A DNA stretch of 64,000 bases, from positions 16,779,921 to 16,843,920 of the forward strand of contig CM077005.1 in NCBI GenBank assembly GCA_039090855.1, in the 5' to 3' direction. The notes under the pieces are model-generated. The model was given only the letters and a program-made list of their open reading frames with translations. It did not search any database and was not told where the DNA came from. The stretch comes from Macrothele yani. Taxonomy: Eukaryota > Arthropoda > Arachnida > Araneae > Macrothelidae. This document shows positions 56,641 to 64,000 of the stretch, piece by piece; positions within the stretch are counted from its first letter, which is position 1; every line of letters begins with the position of its first letter. A program made the translations under genes and the position numbers.

Positions 56641-56894
56641 GAGGACTTGTGACTGGATTATAGATTCTGGAGCGACTAGTCGCATGAGTAGTGACTTGAA
56701 GTTATTCAAGTTTTACAGAAAGAACATGTGGCAGCGTTACAATTGCAAACAGCCGTTAACTAGTATCTCTAGGAATTGGTGAAGAATCGTTGTCTGTTAA
56801 AACACTTCATGGTGATGTGAATGTTATAGCACTAAAAGGGGTCCTGTATGTCCCTGAATTGGAAGGAAATTTATTATCTGTAAAAACTGACAAA
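56641..56894 (+). pseudogene. Copia retrotransposon pol fragment, protease region
   Basis: Reads CDWIIDSGATSRMSSDL, the aspartic protease active site (DSGAT) of Copia gag-pol, and later GVLYVPELEGNLLSVK. It breaks off at 56894 where a hAT terminus starts and continues at 62410. One frameshift near 56720-56750. No LTRs seen. Confidence 0.85.
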
Positions 56895-57583
56895 CAGCCA
56901 CGGATTAAGGATATCAGGGGCCTAAGGCTATTTTCAATTGTGAACCGAAATTGTTCACTAACGAAATATATGAAGTCTCCCCCCCCCCCTCACCACACAC
57001 AGTCTCATTTGTAGAATAACTTATAACCTGGCAAAAAGAAAAGCACAGTAAATAATTTCTTATTTTTTGTTTTCTTTAAATCCTTTACTTGAACAATATA
57101 TCCACAGTAGGGTATGAGAGGTGGAAATGAAATAGTGTTGAATGTGAAATATTAGCAATGTTGACAACAAAAAATATATTGAAAAGAAATTGCAAAATAT
57201 TTATTAAAATGATGAAGATTTAACAGTAGCAAAGTCATGGATCTTGTCTTCGAAATCTTAAATTTACCAGTTTACTTACAGTACGGAGTAGTGTGAAAGC
57301 GATCAAAGTGTTTTTGAGTCCTTATAGAGCGAAAATCAATTTCAATGCGTTTCAACGTGAAAAATGAAAATTTTCCGCTGCCATTTGTGATCATTAAGCA
57401 TAGATACATCCTTAACCCTATGAGGAGTGGGTTTTACCACACATTGAGGAAACACTATGGTACTGGTATGTTTGTACTTCTCAAAGGGTTAAAGCGGATT
57501 CAACATTTTGAAAGCTTTCTATACATTATATTCAATAATCATTTGATGCAGCCAAACACATTTAGCCTCGTCGCTTTTCTTTT

Positions 57584-58944
57584 TTATATTTCAGAGAGAT
57601 GCAAAATCAACAAATTGCAAAAATTCAGTTGTGAAATCCGTCGGAAAATCCTCCAGATATTTCTTGCACAGACATTTGATACTGTCAGAAGTTGGAGTGA
57701 CAGACGAAAACCCAGACAGTGCATTAAATGTTCTGTCAACATCTGCATAAGCAAAGATTTAATAGAGTTTATCAATAACTGAGATGAAGGTATTAATTTT
57801 GAATGTTTCTCTGCAGTTGGAAACATATTATGCAGTCTCGTTCTTATTTCTTCTGCTACTTTCAGCGCTTGCACGATTTCGATTCATCATATCCTGTCCT
57901 TTCTGCACCTCGATTTTCATAATCATAAAAGTTACTCCTAATTTGAGCAATAACAGTCAAGAGACTTTTGAAAAAGGTAATGGCTGTATTAACATCAATT
58001 TCAGAACTTTGCAGGGCAAAACTACATCTGTTGAATGGCTGAAGGATGTCATTCCAGAACTCGCATACAAAATACCAGTTTCCAAATTATTCATCATATC
58101 ACTCAAAACCTTGGCATCTGTTCTTGTTGATTATTGGAAATCGTTAACTTTAATTTTTGTCTAGGGCATCATGGATGCTTTCATACCCCTTAACATTTGC
58201 GTTAACAGCTTCAGCGTTAGCACTCAGAGTTCCGGAGAGATTTAGTACAGGACATCCCTTTGGTTAATGCCTGAGTAAGTAAAATCCAACAAGTATTTGA
58301 TACAGAAAAAAAAAAAAAAAAATGTTTCTTGAAAAAATCCAAAAAATTAAAATACTTCAACGAGGTGGAGCGAATGTGCTGCACGAGGAATATAATCTGC
58401 AAAAGCTTAATTTCTTTATCTTCACTTGCATTCCCAAATACTTGTCACTCATGTTACTGGCACTGTTGTAGTTTTGACCACAACAGAAGGCGATATCTAT
58501 GCCATTTTCAGAAAGAAATGCTAACAATGAAGAAGTAAGTTGATCTCCTGTATGATTTCGAACATTGAGAAATGTCAGAAAACTTTCAACTGGTCCATTG
58601 CTTAAAACATAGTGAAAGATTACTTTGTGTGACATGTCCAGGGTTGAATCAACTGTCACTGAGTAATAACCAGCACTTTTGATTTCATCGATATTTTTTA
58701 GAACCCTATTTGCAATGAGCTCAATAAACTCATTATATTGTTTTTGATAAGTTAGATGTATGGCTTTTTCCATGATTTGCATATTCATTGATATGCTGTG
58801 CCAAAAAATAATCAAATGAACTCTAAAACGCCAAAGTAATTGCCCCTGTGTATTGATCCAACAATTTCGTAGGAGCCACGAAATGCCAATCTGCGTTCCC
58901 CAACAAAAAATTTTTTGTACAATCAACTTAAAAGATTCTTCCAA
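57584..58944 (-). pseudogene. hAT transposase of ZMYM1/DUF4371 type
   Basis: The best piece (58944-58357) reads YYSVTVDSTLDMSHK, then VLSNGPVESFLTFLN, NHTGDQLTSSLLAFLSENGI, IAFCCGQNYNSASNMSDKYLGMQ: the DUF4371 and RNase-H-like core of zinc-finger MYM-type-1-like proteins, which derive from hAT transposases. In the family the motif is usually DxTxDxSH with a GQxYDNASNMSG block, and here the Asp after GQxY is Asn. Downstream pieces (to 57584) hold the C-terminal region in broken frames. The N-terminus is missing. Confidence 0.82.
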
Positions 58945-59042
58945 TGGTCACGAGTTTCTAAAAAAACATTTCTATGAACTTAATCTATTTTACTGCTGAC
59001 TACTGATATTTTTTCTAGAATGATAATTGCTCACTTAAGACG

Positions 59043-60545
59043 TACACCGACGACCACCCACCTAACAAGCTGTAGAGTAGGTCCCCCTTCAGCCCGCAGA
59101 ATAGTGGCCACTCGGCGATGCATCCATTCCATGAGGTGGCGATAGGTATCCTGGGGTATCTGGTACCATCATGTCAACAGCAGGTCCTCCACTTCCTGTA
59201 CATTTCGAGGTGGTGGTGATTTAGCACAAACCTCCTTTTCCAAGTCTACCCACAAATGTTAGATTGTGTTTATGTCAGGTGAATTTGGAGGCCAGGGCAT
59301 TAACAGAAAGTAACCAGCACGTTCCTTGAATCATTCCTTGGTGATATGTTCAGATACCTGACAGCTGTCAGGGATTGTGCTATTGGGATAATGGGGCCTA
59401 AAGTGTCCCAAGAAAACATCGCCCACTGTAGGGGTCTACAAGGCCTAATTTGGTAAGCCCGGCTCTGCCTAAGCCAGTGCGCTTAAGGCCCAGCCCGGCC
59501 TGTGATGTGATTTGGTATTTTATCTTTCAATTGTATTTTATTAAAATGTAAAAATTAAATAATGAAATGAGATATTATTGAAAATATTAAGTTGAATGTA
59601 AGCCTATAAATATTAACTGAAGTTTGACAATTATCAAAAAATATAACCTTTAAAAAGAGAGAAAAAGGAAGATTAAGCACATTCAGAATCTCCCTTTCTC
59701 TGAAATAGTAAGCTGTAACACTACAAAAGTCAATCCCTATACAGATTAAGGATAAGAGAAAAAAAAACGATGTTCCATTCTCTCATATGAACACGTGCAG
59801 ACACCCACCACACTGCAGACACCCTCCGTACCCCACTCTACACAACACACACACACACACGCTCGCTTGCTCGGTGTTTAATCTTTTTGTTGTCCACAAG
59901 CTCCAAAATGGTTTTACATCTCAATACCTATAGATTGCTAAAAATACTGTGAGTGCCTCTCTCCTTGCTTTTCTGATTATGCCCTAGGCTATGTCATGGA
60001 AGTAAGTAAAGTCAGTGAAGTAGTTAAACACACCAGGAAATCGAGTAACACAACTTTTATCTTTCTTTACCATTGTGACAATTGAATAACACAACTTTTA
60101 TCTTTCTTTACCATTGTGACAATCGAGTAACGCAACTTTTATCTTTCTTTACCATTGTGACAAAAAGAATGGGTCGACTTGGCCCAGCCTGTTGCTTTGT
60201 TCATTAAAAAGGGCCAGCCCGGCCTGTTTCCGCCCAGCAGTGCATCCAGGTGCCATAGCCTCTGTTGGTAATCGGCGTATCCACGCTCTGCCATCTACGT
60301 GATGCACCAGGAATCTTGATTCGTCAGACCAGGCCACTTTCTCCCAATCTCGATGTTCGTGGGGCCCATTTCATACGTTGTTGGCGATGATGTGCATTGA
60401 GCATGGAGACCTGGCTGGGTCTTCGGCTATACAGGCTCATGCGCAAAAGGCTGCGATGAACTGTATGCTGTGACACATTGCCCTGATCACCAGAGATAGG
60501 AGTGCTAACTTCCACATTTTGCCACTAGGGGCGCTGCAGTCACTC
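59043..60545 (-). pseudogene. Tc1-like transposase in two parts, split by another insertion
   Basis: 60515-60236 reads GNVSQHTVHRSLLRMSLYSRRP and VAWSDESRFLVHHVDGRAWIRR (first catalytic Asp). 59415-59043 reads MPWPPNSPDI and ends with VEDLLLTWWYQIPQDTYRHLMEWMHRRVATIL, the C-terminal part. The block with the second Asp is missing. 59424-60235 between them has GC-rich ends (AAGCCCGGC, GGGCCAGCCCGGCC) that look like a hAT-type MITE, with no clear duplication. Confidence 0.75.
60040..60162 (+). repeat. 41-bp tandem repeat, three copies
   Basis: Units 60040-60080, 60081-60121 and 60122-60162, differing at a few positions, each containing CTTTCTTTACCATTGTGACA. They lie in the sequence that splits the Tc1 relic. 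Confidence 0.95.
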
Positions 60546-60621
60546 TCATCCGATAGCGCATGGCTGTTTTACTATACTATACCTTACTTCCATGAGGTGA
60601 CTTAGGACTTTAGGAATCACC

Positions 60622-60664
<43 letters not shown>
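60497..60664. repeat. MITE-end relic and (TA)n
   Basis: 60497-60620 resembles the right inverted repeat of the MITE at 54164-54906 (CTTCCACATTTTGCCACTAG and following), ending CACCCTG and TA repeats at 60622-60664. The left counterpart is missing. Confidence 0.6.
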
Positions 60665-60668
<4 letters not shown>

Positions 60669-60998
60669 ATTTTTTGAAATATGTAGCCAAATAATTTAAG
60701 ACCCTAAACTACATTTACCCTTATCTTTCATAGAAGCATGAATTTGACCACGTATTTCCTCACTATGTGTTTCATAATAAGATGACTGAATGTAAAAGGA
60801 CTTCACAGAATTTTCACCTTGCTAAATTAGTTTCAAATTATCAGGGGGGGGGGTATGAAGAAATTGAAAATATGAGCATATTTCACCAATCAAGTTGAAA
60901 CATTATGGACATCATAGAGGAACAGACATTTGTTTATACATCTTGTGACGTCACACTTTGACAACATATTCCCGTTCCCAAACCCTCAATTAGCATTC

Positions 60999-62254
60999 GA
61001 TCAGAAGTACTGTAATTTTGGGTAGATAAGCCGCAGTGTATAAGAGTTCAGAATTAAATTTTTGGCCCGCACGGCTTGTACAGCATGGCGGCGTATACTG
61101 CATTTTCTTTTTTGGCGGAGCAAAATTATGTAACAAAAAACTTCTTGGCTTGTTCTATTTTTTCCACGGGAAGATATCTCAATAGAGAGGGAATGGAATA
61201 ACGATGTTACAGCCACGTGCAATAAATTCCACCCACCCCCTTTTAAAACAAGACATGAAAATAATGGGTTATAGGATTGAGGTGGGACAGGCAAGAGAGA
61301 GGTGACTCGGATAAAACTTTTAAGAAATCCGTGGCTGGGGAAACTTCGCGGGGAATCGATCTTGTTAGCAAGGATCGTCCTTGTTTCATGCTCCTAGCAA
61401 CTAACTCTCTTTGAACTCATAACGTCATCAGCTTCACTCCGGGGCTAATGCTCTCTCTCCCCTCTTGAAACGGGATATCCGACTACCATCCAAGATCGAT
61501 TGTCATTGGTCAATGACAGCACGTGTAAATTTTGTCGGTGACGTGTGCGTTCGTTGAATTCAGTTCGCCAAATCGCATTTTCTCGAGTACGCTACGCGTA
61601 GTTCTACGTTATCATGGTAAGTAAAATGAAGAAACGCAGAAGTTATACTTCTAGTTTTAAGCTAATGGTAAATAAATATGTTTTTCCAAATCCTGGAAAA
61701 ACATCAAAAACTTCGACGATTATTTCGGGCTTCACTGAAGCAAACATTATTTCTAAAAACTGCGGTGAAACACCAGAAGACAGTGAAAGTGATGCAGATG
61801 ACCCCGAAGTTTTTTTAGATGATGAGCTTTTAAAACTTTTAAATTTGGACCGTGAAGTTTCCAATTTTGATGGATTTGATTGAAAAACTATGTGTACCAG
61901 ATATTTTCAGAATGTTGTGCATGTATTTTTTAAATTCTTGAGGTATAAATGTTTTATAATTGGTTTAAGCGCCTTATGAATCCTTTGAGAATTTTTTTAT
62001 AAAATAGGTAGTAGGGTAAGTGTTATCCTTAAGATTGAATCTTGTTTAATTGATATTTTAATTTATTATTTGAAAGATGAGGTACTATATTTTTATCTAT
62101 GTAATGTTTTCAAGACTCCGCCGTGGTACTACCCCACCTTACTGTGAAGGTGCGCCGTTTCTGGTGATTTTTTTTCATTCCGCCCCATTTTTTTATTGCT
62201 GCTGTGTATACGCTGGTGCGGCTTATTTACCCGAAATTACGGTAGAACAATCAG
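60999..62254 (+). mobile_element. Pogo/Tigger-like element, internally deleted
   Basis: Left end has GTACTGTAATTTTGGGTA, then GATAAGCCGCAGTGTATAAG. The right end, in reverse, has CTACCGTAATTTCGGGTA, then AATAAGCCGCACCAGCGTAT. The flanks are not certain. The inner repeats include GCGGCGTATACTG and its counterpart. It contains one short intact ORF. Confidence 0.7.
61614..61883 (+). CDS. Short intact ORF in the pogo-like element
   Basis: 89 codons. The N-terminus MKKRRSYTSSFKLMVNKYV resembles the start of the CENP-B-like DNA-binding domain of pogo/Tigger transposases, and the C-terminus (GFTEANIISKN, then Asp/Glu-rich DSESDADDPEVFLDDELLKLL) resembles the acidic transposase tail. The DDE domain is deleted between them without breaking the frame. 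It may or may not be expressed. The neighbouring region 61490-61613 is GC-richer. Confidence 0.55.
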   Translation: MVSKMKKRRSYTSSFKLMVNKYVFPNPGKTSKTSTIISGFTEANIISKNCGETPEDSESDADDPEVFLDDELLKLLNLDREVSNFDGFD

Positions 62255-62409
62255 AGCTTTGGAAACGCATTCCTCCTTAGAGCAGCCCACAGTTGGTCCC
62301 TCCCTCCTTAAAAATAAGTGCCCGAAAAGAAATACAGTATATAAAGTGTAGAAAAAAATGAAGGCACTAAGGCTGTAGCCTTATTAACCTAATGGTAGAT
62401 CTGGCCCTG

Positions 62410-62793
62410 TTGACAAAGGATACACACTTTCTTTTGTAAATAATGTTTGTACAATTGAGGAGGATGACAAAGTTGTCACTATGGCAATATTGAAGGATAA
62501 TTTGTACAGATTGATAATTACTCTAAATGAAACTAATAAAGCTAAAAGCTATATTTCCAAGTTACATAACATGTGTAATGATTCAAATTGTGTATTCATA
62601 TGGCATTTAAGACTGGGACACAGGAATATAGATGCCATAAAGCAAATGAATAGAAAAAATTTAGCATAGGGAATTAAAATAAAGAATTGTAAACATAACC
62701 TGAATTGTATAATATGTGCAAAAACTAAACTTAGCTAAACCATATCTTGAGAAATCTACCTATAGAGCCAAAAAATGAAATAGAAAAACAAAG
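62410..62793 (+). pseudogene. Copia pol fragment, GAG-pre-integrase region
   Basis: Continues the fragment at 56641-56894: DKGYTLSFVNNVCTIEEDDKV, then MAILKDNLYRL and VFIWHLRLGHRNIDAIKQMN, the HLRLGH motif of the GAG-pre-integrase domain. After a stop at 62667-62669 the zinc-binding part CKHNLNCIICAKTKLS follows. Integrase proper is absent. Confidence 0.85.
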
Positions 62794-63129
62794 GATGAAG
62801 ATTAATGGAGATTATTTAACTCACCTTTGTTTTGCTGAGACAGTCTTTTTTTTTTTTTTTTTTTTTTTTTGGATTGGAGGTTTAACGACTACCGTGAGCA
62901 ACTCGATGGGCTATAAGCAGTCGCCCGTCCCTAATTTAGGGTCACTGGTCCAGGGAAGGGAGAGAGCAAGTGCCGTAAGACAAACAAAATCCCTGCCTCA
63001 CCGGGATTCGAACCCGGACTCCTTTCGGACGAATGATGAGAGGCCATCGCCTTAGACCACTGCGCCACCAGGGCGGTTAGTCATTTTTGCAACTACCCCT
63101 TCAGAGCTGCAGAGTATGATCCAGGAATT
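62794..63129 (+). mobile_element. Short RTE fragment interrupted by a SINE
   Basis: 62794-62843 and 63078-63129 match 14287-14386 of RTE copy B around the catalytic motif (KINGDYLTHLCFAE, then VIFATTPSELQSMIQE). The SINE fills the gap. The RTE scrap abuts the Copia relic. Confidence 0.85.
62845..63077 (-). repeat. tRNA-derived SINE inside the RTE fragment
   Basis: Full SINE with a long T run (62845-62870). The termini read AGTC before and TTAGTC after, so the TSD is short or eroded. Confidence 0.88.
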
Positions 63130-64000
63130 TCAGATTGGGAGGGGAGGTGTGCATGAAAGCAAATTTTTCTGAGACTAAACAATTTTTTTTTAGTGAAATA
63201 TTTGTTTTTTGACCTAGGTTAAAAACTGGGGAACACTTCAAAAGTGAATACTGTTGATATTTCATAGTTAAGAATGATTACAAATGAGAATCTTTTTGCA
63301 AAGCTTCACATAATTATTTTGTTTTGTGCTGTTTTTTTTTTTTCTTATGGATAATTACTACTCTAGGCAGGGATAAGTATTTACATATACTTATCCTTGT
63401 CTTAGCAACCCATGTAAATACTTCTTCAGCAAAGAAGTATTTACATGGGTTACTAAAACAGTAGACATTGATATTTTCTCAAATCTTGTGCATGCTGATA
63501 TGATTCAAAAGTATATTTGCAAAATTTGTAGCAGGCTAAAAAAAGAGATTCTTACATTCGTTTTATGGTTGCGACGACTGACTTTAAACAAGAAGATTAA
63601 AAATAAGAAACATTAGACTGCTATATATATATAAAAAAAAAAATTAATTGCCCGCTAATAAGGGGTACCACATTCCATAGCTGGAGGAATTATATCACCT
63701 GCCTGGGAGCACTTCTACCAAAGAAGATCAGAATGAAAAGCGAAGAAGTTTATAAAATAGGTAATAGTAAAGCTTCGGTTAACCTTCACTGTGTATGACT
63801 GCCCTGATCGCTCTTGCGTTTTTTTTAAGGGAACTGCGGCTATACATGGACTTCGAATTTAAAAACAACAACGTAAAATTGCTTTATGGTAGAAAATACT
63901 AAATGCAAAGCTGAGGATTCGTGCAACTGCTACTGCCCACTGTGCTTTATAACAAAAAAAAAATTATATATATATAGTGATACCTAAATATTAAAAAGGA
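63130..64000. other. Right end of the window, nothing certain
   Basis: AT-rich. A 20-bp perfect hairpin lies at 63407-63451 and another shorter one, GGATAAGTA/TATACTTATCC, at 63371-63396. No exon or terminus recognised. Confidence 0.4.

Larger units (their letters stand above)
56895..62409 (-). mobile_element. hAT transposon (ZMYM1-like) inserted in the Copia relic
   Basis: Left end CAGCCACGGATTAAGG and right end, in reverse, CAGGGCCAGATCTACC. Flanking 8-mers CTGACAAA (56887-56894) and TTGACAAA (62410-62417), 7 of 8 identical. The Copia reading frame resumes across the two flanks, confirming the borders. The element carries a decayed transposase on the minus strand and later insertions at 59043-60632 and about 60999-62254. 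Confidence 0.85.

Overview
This is animal nuclear DNA. It is AT-rich, intron-bearing and dominated by transposable elements (TEs). No bacterial gene, operon, rRNA gene or CRISPR array is visible. The TE mix (RTE-clade LINEs, Penelope-like elements with a GIY-YIG endonuclease, Tc1/mariner, hAT and pogo DNA transposons, Copia relics and two tRNA-derived SINE families) suits an arthropod. That placement is an inference, and I cannot name the species.

Two host genes can be read from splice-site-bounded exons. GET1/WRB, the ER receptor for tail-anchored protein insertion, lies on the minus strand: exon 1 is 8061-8150, exon 2 is 4732-4897, and the rest lies off the left edge. TOMM7, a small subunit of the mitochondrial TOM complex, lies on the plus strand: exons at 18159-18252, 32810-32858 and from 46711, with the stop at 46724-46726. 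Its 52 codons are spread over about 28.6 kb, with introns of 14.6 and 13.9 kb full of TEs. The two genes are divergent. A third host candidate is a membrane-protein terminal exon at 47778-47952, which I do not recognise.

Layout. 1-8 kb: GET1 introns with an old LINE split by a hAT element, a twin-primed RTE fragment and SINEs. 8.4-15.1 kb: a SINE whose 3' end received two full-length RTE elements head to head. 15.9-17.1 kb: a tandem dimer of a MITE-like element. 18-46.9 kb: TOMM7, whose introns hold a third full-length RTE, both SINE families, hAT MITEs, a second LINE family, a mariner, a Penelope element, and a nested stack in which another Penelope element sits inside a Tc1-like transposon, itself probably inside a hAT-like element. 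47-64 kb: a short hAT with an exact 8-bp duplication, a mariner, degenerate tandem repeats of unknown origin, a long-TIR MITE, and a Copia relic split by a ~5.5-kb ZMYM1-like hAT that itself carries Tc1 and pogo insertions.

The main value of the window is the order of nested insertions, readable from target-site duplications (TSDs), plus several structural oddities: inverted Penelope arms with hammerhead-like cores, a twin-primed LINE, a dimeric MITE and several near-perfect hairpins. Nothing here is a clearly new functional system. The least explained items are the repeats at 52.5-53.5 kb, the dimeric MITE and the candidate membrane exon.
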